DNA of 64,000 nucleotides from Atherix ibis (lineage: Eukaryota > Arthropoda > Insecta > Diptera > Athericidae), in assembly GCA_958298945.1 (NCBI GenBank), contig OY282605.1:108992267-109056266 (forward strand). The letters run 5' to 3'. The notes under the pieces were generated by a model. It had not been told where the DNA came from. It did no database searches and was given only the letters and a program-made list of their open reading frames with translations. The translations under genes and the position numbers were made by a program. Shown piece by piece: positions 46,013 to 56,699 of this stretch (its first letter is position 1; the number at the start of each line of letters is the position of its first letter).

Positions 46013-46349
46013 AGAGCTGTTCAAAAGTGTATCGGTCTAACAAAAAAAAACTGTGATTGTTACTTTCAAACAATCTTTTTATTTATCGACTTATTTTCTT
46101 ATTTAACTTATACATTTATTCCAGCGACCTTATGCAAAGGAACAAAATTCCCTTATTTATAATGGCTTCCCATAGTCTTTCAAAATAGCAGCTATAACCT
46201 CAGAATCCTTTGAAAATAGTTTTGGGAAAATATTTTAGTGTTGGGAACAGATGGAAGTCAAAAGGTCCAGTAGAAAACATTGGAAATCTCTTAAATTCAA
46301 ACTCCTTTAAAATTCAAACTTGGGTGATTTTAAATTCCGCTGCCCCCTA
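46013..46349 (-). pseudogene. Mariner 3' fragment (second family), antisense
   Basis: The end at about 46013 (GAGAGCTGTTCAAAAGTGTA) resembles the mariner tip at 33270. The minus strand then gives, across frameshifts, a terminal LEWNKCIS-like block (about 46100-46135), the IAAILKDYGEAI equivalent (about 46165-46205) and FDFHLFPTLKYF (about 46225-46260). These are the residues that follow the third Asp in mariners. It continues to an 84-bp insertion at 46359. Confidence 0.65.
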
Positions 46350-46358
46350 TTTTGTACT

Positions 46359-46442
46359 GTATTTTTTTTTTTTTAGGTAAACAATTTTTTTACATAATCT
46401 AGAAACTTTTGGTTTCAAATAACGGGCAGTAAATTTTTACTG
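46359..46442. mobile_element. 84-bp insertion with 9-bp flanking direct repeats
   Basis: TTTTGTACT occurs at 46350-46358 and again at 46443-46451. Between them lies an 84-bp sequence, of which 46359-46440 matches 42063-42142 exactly except for one T in a T run. The arrangement looks like a target-site duplication around an inserted copy. No clear inverted repeats mark its ends, so it may be a tiny transposon or a templated repair insertion. It contains T13AG followed by GTAAAC. Confidence 0.7.
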
Positions 46443-46589
46443 TTTTGTACTTGAAAATAAAGGAGCAGATTTCTCGTAAGATTTTAGCAAATTTTCATGA
46501 ATTCCCGTTCATGTTCAATTAGAATTAACAAAAAATTCGATTAAATATTCCTCATTTAAAAAAAAAAACTATAAATACTTTTGAGACAA

Positions 46590-47550
46590 TTGTTTGTCAA
46601 ACACAATAATTTTATTAAGTGACATTAGATTATATGACAGATGTGAGAACCTTACAAAAACAAACCATATCGATAACAGCGCCAATTATAGGTTAGGTAC
46701 AATTTTTTTAAATGGCTCTTGTAGGAAAAGATCTTGGAATTGTATACTTGGGATATTTTTATTAATGTTTGGGATTCCATGTTAGTAGCGGTACCCGACC
46801 ATTTTTTTTTCAAAAAAAAGTCCGAATCCGTCAAATTGGCTGCATTGGTGAAGGAATTTTTTAAAAGTAGGTTGGAAATTATCGAAAGACAAAGCCCACG
46901 GAAACGCCATCAGGCCATACTTCATGGGGCAGGGATTGCTTCAAATGACTACGCTGGTGGATTATTCCTACCGTATTTGTTTCCGTTCATACAGATGGAG
47001 TATTTCTCCAAAGCCGTCCTACATCACAACTCTTCGGCATCAACAGTCCCCTAGCACACTTCTGTGCGTCTTATCTTTCCGCTTGAAATCAGGTGTAGTA
47101 AAAACACGAGTGGGGTGCTCTTCAGCATCCCGTCACAAGAAGGGTACATTGGGATACAGTATTATGTATCCCGTCTACTAAAGGATCCACCGCCATTAAG
47201 GGCGGTATCCGAACGATTTTGCTACTGCCGCCTAGATTCCTTTCTTTTCTCTGTATAAGCCTTGCACAACCCAACCGCGCTCCTCCGACATCTTCGGTGA
47301 AGTCATCCGCCAGACTTTTGATTGGTATCATTCCGGTCATAATATAAATAGTTTCCTATGGCACCGTTCGGATTGCGCAGGCCACCACGTATGTAGGTTG
47401 TTCTAATCAGCCCATCTGCTAAATAGGTCCATCATACAGCAAGATTGACGTGACCACATTAGGCAACAGGATTCTCTTACTCTGATTGGGTGCCCCAAGG
47501 TTTGTGCGTGTAACTGCTAATAAATGTCTAAATAAAGAATAGATGCATTG
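46590..47550. other. GC-elevated patch of unknown origin with overlapping frames
   Basis: From about 46780 to 47540 GC is well above the surroundings. Overlapping frames exist on both strands (106 codons at 46734-47054, 85 at 46924-47181, 72 on the minus strand at 47122-47340), each closed by stops. None contains a motif I recognise. It is most likely a decayed element or gene fragment; orientation is unclear. Confidence 0.3.
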
Positions 47551-47571
47551 GTGCTATAAAAAAAGCTGTTT

Positions 47572-47662
47572 ATGGCTTACAGGTCTGTCCACAAGAACTG
47601 TTAAAAAACTGTAAGACATTTACAGTATATTTATAGCACTAGAATACAGACCTGTAAGCCAT
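47572..47662. repeat. 17-bp perfect inverted repeat
   Basis: ATGGCTTACAGGTCTGT (47572-47588) and its exact complement at 47646-47662, with a 57-bp spacer. A second pair, GTGCTATAAA (47551-47560) with TTTATAGCAC (47630-47639), overlaps in a non-nested way. It could be element ends or a structured RNA; undecided. Confidence 0.7.
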
Positions 47663-47663
47663 T

Positions 47664-49312
47664 CACTTGTTTCTTACAACATCAATGGATCAATTCGTTA
47701 TCACTGAATTTCTAGAATTTTAATTAACCTATTACAGCCTCCATTTCTTATCCCTAAATTCACCTAATTTTATATTTAATATTCTTATTAGCTGCATACC
47801 CACACATGCATTTATAAAAAATTGGTTCCGTACGTCCAAAGCTATAGTTATAATATTTTTCAACGATATATTAAATATTCTTTAAGATTAAAATTAAAAC
47901 GGAGCCTTAATTTTTAATTAAAATGAAATTCTGTATTCGTCATGGGTTAGTAGATTAATTCTAACCGCACTTTTACACTGATAGCGTAGCTTTATAGAGG
48001 TTGTATCATATACATATGCATATGTGTAGGTCGACATTTGCCTTGTTTGAGCACAACGTCACTATGGTCATTTTGATGAACCCTGTTCATGTCAACGTCA
48101 AAGAAATAGTAGTTCTAACATATGCACTTTTTGCAAATAACAAAATTTTAAATAAACTTTTTATGAAAGCAATTTAATAAAAAAATTGATTGGAAAAATA
48201 ACATTATTCACTGAAATTTTATTCTTAGTTTATTACATTTATTGCCGCATATTTAATATGACTTCAACATTTTGACAGTTGCAATTCTTCCATAATCTGT
48301 GTTTACTCTATTCTTACTTTTACTCTAACCCGATTTCTATCCAAAGCTCACTTTTACGCTAACCTCACTTTAAATTGACTTTTTCGCTAACCTCAAATTT
48401 GTCCAAAACATCCTAATTTGGTTCCATAACCTTCATCAAATTTTACCTATGGTATTTTATTATTCTTATAAATGTCGCAAAAAATTTTCAGGAATTATGG
48501 ATCCATTTTTAATTTTTTAAATTATGTTTTTTTTACGAATTTTTATAATTGAAAAATTTTAGGCGATGATTTTTTCGTTTTATTTGCAAATGTGATACTA
48601 GGCTGTTAAGATGTCAGTTTTGAAACTAGCTATAAGATCAGATAGAAAAAAAATTTAATTAATAAACAGGCTTTTCCAAAAAGCTTCTCGAAGGCTACTA
48701 AAAAATTAATAACAAAAATAAAAGTAAATAACTTTTTTTTTTTTTTGTTGGTATTGCAAGGAATATATTTTTTTTTATTATTAAAATTATTTATTTCCGC
48801 GTTCTTTTTTTTAAATTGATGTTTTTCAATAACCTGAATTCTAATATGTACTTTAATACATACCACCAAATAGATCGCATTAATCTTAAATTGGAAAATA
48901 TTATTTTCATTTTTGTAAATATTCGCAAAAACTAGTTTAAATTGGTTGGTGCGCATATATTTCGTATTATAGAAAAATAAAAGTATCTGATTTCTAAAGA
49001 GAAGGATGGGGAGGTGTAAAAATATGAACAAGTTCACTTCATGTTTTAAAACTTTAGTAGTGGGCATATATTGGATAAAAGATCCATTCGGAGGTCCATT
49101 CAGAGGTCTGTAAAAACAGATCTTTATGAGCTATTGCACTCATAAGAATTTATAGATCACAAGAATAACGGAGTATTGAATGTTTTTTTTATAATTAATA
49201 AAATGCTACAGAACTCCGATAAGAAAATCCTAACTTTTAACACCAAATGTAAATTGGTATTCAAATTAATAATAAAAAATAAAAATAACATAAAACATGA
49301 AAATTTTTAAAT
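47664..49312. other. AT-rich DNA with short CTAACCTCA repeats
   Basis: Between about 48315 and 48405 a phrase close to TTTTACGCTAACCTCACTTT recurs three to four times. The 145-codon minus-strand frame (48630-49067) is N/K/F-rich and looks compositional. No gene recognised. Confidence 0.5.
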
Positions 49313-49314
49313 TA

Positions 49315-50530
49315 CATAGTGTGTCCCAAAAATAACTGAACTTTTTGGATATAGAATAAAATACACATTATATTATCTTTGAAAGTTATTATTTATTCAA
49401 AATAGGTTCCATCAATACAACGTTTGGAACGATCAACCAGCGCATCCATAGATTTTTTTATGTCATTTATAGGAATGTTCTTCAGCACCTTGGTTACGGC
49501 TGCTTGAATGGCTTTGATATCATCATAAAATGCTCCTTTCATCTTGGTTTTCAGTTTTGGAAATAGAAAATAGTCACATGATGATAGATCAGGCGAATAC
49601 GGAGGGCGGTTGATGAGAGAAATCCGTTTTTTTATCAAAAATTCGTTCACTTTTTTGGTCTTGTGAGGTGGTGCATTATCGTGCAATAAAAACAGCTGTT
49701 TTCCTGCTGGATATTCAAGTCTAACACGACCAATTATTTTCCACAAACGATCTAAAACGCCTAAATAGTATTCTCCATTAACAGTTCGACCTTCTGGACC
49801 AAATTCCTTGTGGACAATACCCTTCGAATCATAAAAAGTAATCAACATTGTCTTGATTCGAGACTTCTGAAAACGCCAGTTTTTTTGGTTTTGGCTCGCC
49901 TTTGGACTTCCATTCAGCGGATTGACGCTTAGTTTCAGGGTCATATTTAAAGCACCATGACTCATCACCAGTTATGATCGAATCAAGAAAGTCTGGATCG
50001 TTTTCAGCGGTTTCAACAATGTCTTTGCAATGCTCCACACGAGCGATTTTTTTGTCTTCATTTAATTCATGTGGAACAAAACGCGCACAGACCTTTCTTT
50101 TACCCAAATCTTCAGTTAAAATTCTCCAAATAGTGTTTTTACTCGTATTTAATTCTTCAGCCAAAATTCTCGTAGTAAAATTTGCATCGATACCATTGAT
50201 TTCACGAACTTTTTCCACCAATTCAGCACGATTACTAGCTTCTGGACGACCTGGGCTTAGGTCGTCCTTTAAATCCTCACGACCATTTTTAAATCGTGTA
50301 AACCACGTATAAGCTTGAGTACGACTCATACAATCATCACCGTTTTCTTTTTGTAACATTAGCACACTTTGTCTTTTATTGAAATGGCTGTAACTTTCAC
50401 ATCTGAAAATCTTCGATTTACGTGAATTTAGGTGCGTTTGAAAGAGGATAAATGTATCTTTTTAATGCTGCAATAGATGGCGCTGTATGTTGTATGATTT
50501 AAATATAAAGTTCGGTTGGTACACACTGTG
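49315..50530 (-). mobile_element. Near full-length mariner (third family)
   Basis: 1216 bp between TA target duplications (49313-49314 and 50531-50532). Ends: CATAGTGTGTCCCAAAAATA at 49315, and the complement of CACAGTGTGTACCAACCGAA at 50530. The terminal repeats are imperfect, which suggests some age. It carries a nearly complete transposase on the minus strand. Its sequence and ends differ from the other mariners here, so it is a separate invasion. Confidence 0.92.
49393..50365 (-). pseudogene. Mariner transposase, one central frameshift
   Basis: From 50365: MLMLQKENGDDCMSRTQAYT, WFTRFKNGREDLKDD and GRPEASN (first helix-turn-helix and linker), then FTTRILAEELNTSKNTIWRI (second helix-turn-helix), FVPHEL and SIITGDESWCFKYD with the first catalytic Asp. 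Near 49855-49880, just after EPKPKK, the frame shifts by one base. The second frame continues QKSRIKTMLITFYDSKGIVHKEF, with LLHDNAPPH (second Asp) and PYSPDLSSCDYFLFPKLK (third Asp, exactly 34 residues between), and ends at 49393 after CIDGTYFE. All three Asp are intact. The N-terminal 20 or so residues of a normal mariner are not recognisable before 50365, so either the start is decayed or the first Met is used. Confidence 0.93.
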
Positions 50531-50589
50531 TATTTTTACTTTTCTAAGTAGTTAACTTCGATTAAAATTGATTCTTTGTCGGTTAAACC

Positions 50590-50857
50590 AAATTTTCAAC
50601 TTTTGAACCTTTTTTAATATGAAAATTAGTAAAGATTGATTATGTTATAGTAACGCCATCTCGAATTCCAATATAAAATATAGTTGATGTATTGATATAT
50701 ACATTTTACCAAACTTAAATATATTTTTTAACCAAACTTTTTTTTCTAATCTACGGTTTATAATAAAAAAAAGGATTTTTAGATAAAAAAGGAAAAAAAT
50801 GATTAGTTTATAATTGTTTTTTTTTCTTAAATTGAACAACAGTTCTATCGATAAATA
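50590..50857. repeat. Dispersed repeat, copy 1, left half
   Basis: Shares TTTAATATGAAAATTAG, GTAACGCCATCTCGAATTC and the C-ATCGATAA stretch with 56290-56545. The DD41D element at 50858-51706 interrupts this copy; the second half follows at 51707. Confidence 0.75.
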
Positions 50858-50968
50858 TAGGGTTTTCAAAAAAGAGTGATATGATTTCTAAGTGACGTTT
50901 CGGTCATTTGTAATATGTCATGATCTGTTTTTTTCTTCATTGTATTCAGTAATGTTTACAATTTCATC

Positions 50969-51055
50969 ATGAAGAGATATACGCAAGAACAACGTTTACA
51001 AATTATTCAATTTTATTATCAAAATAATCGTTCTTCAATTGCAACTTTTCAATAA
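50969..51055 (+). pseudogene. DD41D transposase, N-terminal stub
   Basis: ATG at 50969 opens MKRYTQEQRLQIIQFYYQNN and runs 28 codons to TAA at 51053-51055. It matches the family N-terminus (compare QIIKFFY in the copy at 5772). The stop arises where the internal deletion joins out of frame to the C-terminal half beginning FNKQNGRFW. Confidence 0.85.
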
Positions 51056-51629
51056 ACAAAACGGTCGATTCTGGTGCCAAGAAAGTCCACAAATTATTCA
51101 TGACCACCCATTACATTCACCTATATTGACAGTTTGGTGTAGTTTTTGGTCTGGTGGAATCATCGGTCCGTACTTCTTTCGAAATGAAGCTGGTAACACT
51201 GTTACTGTCAATGGAGAGCGGTATAGATCGGTGATAAAAAACTTTTTATGGCCGAAATTGGAAGAAGTTGATTTTGACAATATCTGGTTCCAACAAGACG
51301 GGGCTACGTGCCACACAGCACGTGCAACAACCGAATTATTGCGAGAAAAGTTTGGAGATTCGATTATTTCAAGAAATTGTGACATTGAATGGCCTCCAAA
51401 AAGTTGTGATTTAACACCAGTAGACTATTCCTTATGGGGTTATTTGAAGTCATTGGTCTTTAGCAATAAACCAGACTCTATTCATGACATACGACTTGAT
51501 TTAGTGAAAAAAGTGCTCGAAAGTTGGGTTCATCGAATTCGTTCCTGTGAAAGAAGTCGTGAAGGCCATTTGAATGAAGTTTTATTCAAAACTTACTTAA
51601 TTGTATTAATTGTAATTCACATTAAATAA
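51045..51629 (+). pseudogene. DD41D transposase, C-terminal half, uninterrupted
   Basis: About 195 codons without a stop: NKQNGRFWCQE, then ILTVWCSFWSGGIIGPYFF, NTVTVNGERYRS, IWFQQDGATCHTARATTELL (second catalytic Asp) and WPPKSCDLTPVDYSLWGYLK (third Asp, 41 residues after the second, the DD41D signature). The tail SWVHRIRSCERSREGHLNEVLF ends at 51629. The SDEAHF region with the first Asp is deleted, so even if translated from an internal Met it could not catalyse transposition. Clean coding sequence indicates recent loss of function. Confidence 0.92.
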
Positions 51630-51706
51630 AAAACATTTGAATTTCCTTAACAATTAGTATGTTTTTCTTGGAAAAGAAATCATATCACTCTTTTCGGAAA
51701 ACCCTA

Positions 51707-51830
51707 TATAAATTAATACAAATGAGGGGAAATTTAAACTTTTGTCTATCGATAATTTCCCAAATTTTATCATAAAATCATTGCAGTTCGAGTATGGTCT
51801 CGGTTTTACATATATTAAACTGGAAGACAT
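51707..51830. repeat. Dispersed repeat, copy 1, right half
   Basis: AATTAATACAAATGAGG, TTTTGTCTATCGATAA, TTCCCAAATTT and CATAAAATCA match 56552-56690. Confidence 0.75.
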
Positions 51831-54555
51831 TTTTTTTAACTATACTATGTTTATTGTATATTAAAAAAAGTTCATTTATAATTAACTAAGTGATCTTGAT
51901 ACAATGCTGGAGGTATGCATATACGTAATTTTTGTCAGATTGCACACACTGGATTAGGCATTTATATTTTGATTTGGAATAATAGACATTTAAATATTGT
52001 ATATTTAGAATCGATTTTTTTAAAATTATTTAAAAAAGTTACCTCAGAGTACTAAAAATTCGTAAAAATATCGGTTCAACCATAACTCACCCATTACACT
52101 CTTTATTCACTATTCAAAAAATAGAGTTACAATCAAGTAAAACGGCACTTTCTATAAACTGGCATTTTTCAATAAGTTATTATGTACTATTTTTTTTTAT
52201 TTTTGCTTTTTCTTAATGTAAAGTAGAGCAAATTTATCTCGAAACCAGTTAACTTACAAGCATTTTCATATCTACAAGAACGTGCCAGAAAAAAATTCGA
52301 AATGAAAATTTCACATTTTCAATCAATCGAATAGATTTTCTCAATGGAATCAATCATGTTTAAATTTATTTTATATTAATTTTATTTAATTGTTTTTTTT
52401 TGTTTTGTTTTTATTGATTTATGTTGTTTATGCTTCGATAAAAATTTGATTATAAATAAAATTTTTATTATTTATTATATTATTTATTAACTGCTAAATT
52501 TATGATGAGATTTTTTGTCTAATTTTATGTCTCAATAAATATGAAATTAATAGTTTGTTTTATATTGCAAAAAAATAATATCATAATATAATAACAAATT
52601 ATTAACAAATGTTCACTTTCAAAATCGGTTGCATAAAAATGTTTATAACTTTTCAAATAAAAAAAGATCGAAAGCATAGAGGAAAGTAGTGATAAGAATT
52701 TTGGGAAATTATAAAAACATTAACTTTTTAAAGAATACTATATCGTTAAATTAATATGAATATATATGAAAAAATATTGAGAAATAAATCCGTGTTATTT
52801 CTCCTTAAAGTGAATTTTTAACTTCATTTATTAAATTATTCTCATACAATTTTTGTGATTTTTAATACGAATGAAAATACATATATAGTAGCTGTTATGA
52901 AAACGGCATTTTTTTCTAAATTATACCATTTTTAAGTTAGTTAAAAAATAACTATAACTTTTAATTTTTTTAATAATGAAATTTGTTTATTAAAGCGGCT
53001 TGAATTTTTGTAAGTAAAGTTTTTTTTAAGGAAACATTTTAAAAATTTAATTGCATTTTAGAAGAAATTTAACAAAAACTTAGGAATTATATTATAGAAA
53101 AATTTTTGGAACTAAAAAGAAAACCCTATTAAAAAATTTCAAGAAAATTAGGGTAGTTTTTAGAATAAATTTAAGAAAATTTTGAAAAAAAAAATATGAA
53201 AAGGAAAGAAATATACGAAAATTGAAAGAAAATTTAATAATAAAGAATTCCAAAAAGTTTATTTTGAAATCTTAGAAAAATTAAAAATACAAAACAAAAA
53301 TTTAAGAAATATTTTAGAAAATTGCTTGGAAAAGTTTTATTAGTTTTAGAAAAAAAATATTTTCTGAACAATTTTTAAGAAATTGTTCACAAAAAAATTT
53401 TAAAAAAATTGAAAACGAATTTTATAGAAAATTTTTTCAAGATTATTTGATTAAGTTTTAAAAAATTAACTTTAAGAAAACATTTTAAGGAATCAATTTT
53501 TAAAAAAATTAAATGAAAAATTTTCGCAATATTTTTAGCAATGATTTAAATAATTTTTTATTACAGCAAAATTTTTTAAAACGAAAAAAACAAATTAAAA
53601 ACTTAGGCAAAAATTAACCGAAGTTCTTTAAAAATATAAATTTTTTTTACAAATAATTGAAAAATATTAAAAAATGAATGGAAACTTTTTACAAAAAACT
53701 CAGAAAAACTAGAAAAAAATTAGGATTTTTTTTTATTAAATTAATAAAAAAAATTCTAGAATAAATCCAGAAAAAGGCTTTGCTTTGCGAACATTTTTGT
53801 TTGATAGTTTTTCAAAAAGGAGAAATTTTTTTGAAAATGGTAAATTTTGATAGGATATCATCCTTTTGTAACAGAAAATTATGAAAACAATATTAAAAAG
53901 AAATTGTGAAATTTAAGAACATTGTGGGAAAAAGATCTGTTGTATAAAGTTTATTAAAAAAAAAGGATTTTATGGTAAAATTATTCTAAAATTGATAAAA
54001 ATTAAATTTTTGATATTTCAAAGTTGGGATACAGAAATAAAAATCTCATATTTTCCTGCGATCAATATTAAATATTGAATTTTAGGAATTGTGTTTTTTC
54101 GATTTTTAAATGTGAACTATAGAAGTATTTGCTTTTTGATTGGTAATTTTTTTTTTTTTAAATTAAATAACGCAATGCAAAATGACAGCGGGAATTTTAA
54201 GAACACAAAATGGAAAATTGCTCAAAAATTTGTTGAAAACTTGTTGTAGATTTAAAAAAAAAACTATTTTAATATTTCGATTTTTAATTATTTAAAAAAA
54301 ATAATAATTAAGAAAAGAATTTTTTCTTCTAATTTTAGAAAAATACTCAATTTAATTCCAATCGGAAATATTTAATTTTTGAAGCATTCTAAAATAATTG
54401 TTTTCGTAAAAAAACAATAAAAACCACTGGACATTTTCGAAAAATTTTATAATAGTAAATTATCAGGGAATATCCAAACGAAAAACCAAATTTAATATCT
54501 CTCGAATAGGTTAGTTTTTGTTAAAATAAAAGTTAAGAAAAAAATAAAACTATAA
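51831..54555. other. AT-rich DNA, second half A-rich, no gene seen
   Basis: From about 52920 to 54540 the plus strand is A-rich with loose GAAAATTTTAAGAAA phrases, the opposite bias of the T-rich tract at 18.4-21.3 kb. No coding signal. Confidence 0.55.
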
Positions 54556-54559
54556 TATA

Positions 54560-56060
54560 CCACAAAAAATTCGTAGCTTGATTAGGGCCCAGTGGCAACA
54601 ATCAAGGATGCCAAGTGAGAAGAAAAAACTGATCCAATAATAACCAGAACTGAAACAAGACATAATTAACTACACCAACGAACGATTTACTGAGTACACC
54701 GAATTACTGACAACTAATAAGTCACTCTGGACAGCTACAAGACGGATATTTAAATAGAAAACAGCAACACATCCGCTACGTAATACCGACGGAACCTGGG
54801 CAAAAAAGAACAAACGGAAAGTAGATACCTTCGGAAAACATCAATCAAACACTTTTAAACCACACGAAGATATCCAAAAGTTGCCTATAAGTTTCCTCTT
54901 AAGTTCTTCACTCCTTTCGAAGTAAATTCCATAATACAACACCTACCCAATAATAAATCTCCTGGATATGACTTGATAACTTCGAAAATTCTTAAGCCAA
55001 TATCCAAAAAAAACCCGCGTCCTAATAACCTTTATTTATAATAGTATTTCCTTTGGAAGTTTTCCATAATCAAAATGATCCCAACAATCACAAACATAAA
55101 AAATTTCCTAGCTCATATAGACTTATAAGCCTCCTTCTTATTTTATCAAAACTCCTAGAAAAATTACTCCTAAAACGCCTTTATCCCATTTTTTTAGAGC
55201 TGAGCATTCTACTATTCAGCAGTGTCCTCGCGTAGTCGATTATATGACACTTTGCGGGCAATGGCATGCTGGATTGCTTTCGAAGTTGCAGCGAGTGCTA
55301 CCCTCCGGTTATTTCCATATCCTAAAATTTTCTTTCTCAAACCGATATTTTCATGTGGGCGAGAATATTGAGTTTTTTGACATTTATCCCTCAGGGAAGT
55401 ATCCTTGGTCCAATCCTTTATCAGCAACATATGCTAACAATACAGACATCCTCACATATCGCAAAGATACTTCCACTGCCATTAATATGCTACAGAACCA
55501 CATTCCCTAGTTAGAAACCTTGTTCAAAAGGTGAAGAGTGGGGGTGTATGAGCAAAAATCTGCTCATATTACTTTTACACTCTGCCGGAAACAGATCTCT
55601 GATATAATCCTTAATAGCAGTAATATACCACATAATAAAGAGCATGCGTTACTTTGGACTCATATTCGACAAACAATTAACCTGGAACCCGCAAATGTAA
55701 ACTAAAAGAAATGATATTAACGGACGGTACAAACAATGACTCCTAGACAGTAGGCCAAAACTGACAATAAAAATTAAACTATTACTATATAACACGGTAC
55801 TGAAACCGATATGGACTAAACATTCCAATTCTCTTCCAATACAAACCCTACAATTCCGAATCTTTCACAAATTGTCAAAGTTCCCTTTTATGTGCGAAAC
55901 ACGGTTATCAATCATGATCTAAATGTTCCATTTGTCCGTGAACATTCCTTCCATCCTAATCCTTTAGGAAGAGAAATGTTCACTCCCACCCTTTCATTAT
56001 ACACTCATCGACATTTGAATTTCGATGGGTGCGCTCAAAATTTATCAACTAAATTTTTAT
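54560..56060 (+). pseudogene. Jockey-like ORF2 relic, reverse transcriptase through C-terminus
   Basis: The longest Jockey remnant here. In shifting frames it gives NKSLWTATRRIFK and RNTDGTWAKK-K (54715-54825; linker between endonuclease and RT), DIQKLPISFLLSSS (about 54870-54915), NNKSPGYD (about 54950-54970), SSYRLISLLLILSKLLEKLLLKRL (55108-55185), QQCPRVVDYMTLC (about 55218-55256), WHAGLLSKLQRVLPSGYFHIL (55262-55325), and IEFFDIYPSGKYPW. YANNTDIL follows (55430-55453) where YADDTAIL is expected, so the catalytic Asp pair is lost. KLLLYNTVLKPIWT (55770-55815) and a final FVREHSFHPNPLGREMFT region (to about 56010) complete it. The endonuclease domain is missing. Several stops; dead. Confidence 0.88.
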
Positions 56061-56289
56061 AACAGTTATAAAATGGTTTTGAACTTGAATAAGAAAATCT
56101 TAACTTTTTTTAAAAGTTATTGTAAAATTTTTTCTTTTATATAAAAAAAAAACAAGACTGGTAAAAAATATAATAAAAACAAGATAAAAATTAAAAATCG
56201 TAAAATTTTCTATAAAAACTAGATTTTTAAAATTATTTTTAATAGTTAAATCCCATAAGAAATGGTTATTTTTCGGTTATAGCACTTAG

Positions 56290-56690
56290 TGAATTTTTAA
56301 ACGGGTTTTAATATGAAAATTAGGGAATATTGATTATGTAACAGTAACGCCATCTCGAATTCAAATGTAAAATTTTGTTTATGCTTTCATTTTTTGTAAT
56401 CCTTGTTTTTTTATTTTTAATCTGTTAAGCTACAACTCTGAATAAAAAAAGGATTTTAATATAAAAAAGTGAATATGTGTATAAAGGAACATTGTATAGA
56501 TAGTGATTATAATTATTTTGTTGTTTTGTTTTGTAACTAATCTGTTCCATCGATAATTATTAATTAATACAAATGAGGTGAAAATTAGATTTTTGTCTAT
56601 CGATAAGTTCCCAAATTTAACCATAAAATCACAACTGACCGATTATAGTCCCGGTTTTATATTTAGCCGAAAAGAAAATATAGTTTTTTC
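56290..56690. repeat. Dispersed repeat, copy 2 (uninterrupted)
   Basis: About 400 bp matching 50590-50857 plus 51707-51830. It shows the sequence without the DD41D insertion (CCATCGATAATTATTAATTAATACAAATGAGG region, 56549-56578). The nature of the repeat itself is unknown. Confidence 0.75.
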
Positions 56691-56699
56691 TTTTTATTT

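Larger units (their letters stand above)
50858..51706 (+). mobile_element. Young internally deleted DD41D (rosa-like) element
   Basis: 849 bp with 32-bp terminal repeats differing at only two positions (TAGGGTTTTC, two variable bases, then AAAAGAGTGATATGATTTCT). TA lies on both sides (50856-50857 and 51707-51708). The related sequence at 56545-56575 reads straight through, giving an empty-site comparison. Near-identical ends and a long open frame make it the youngest-looking transposon in the window. A central deletion removed the DNA-binding and first catalytic regions, so it depends on transposase from elsewhere. Confidence 0.93.

Noticed and set aside
48630..49067. 145-codon minus-strand frame
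   Set aside because: Asn/Lys/Phe/Ile-rich throughout, no domain, explained by AT-rich composition.
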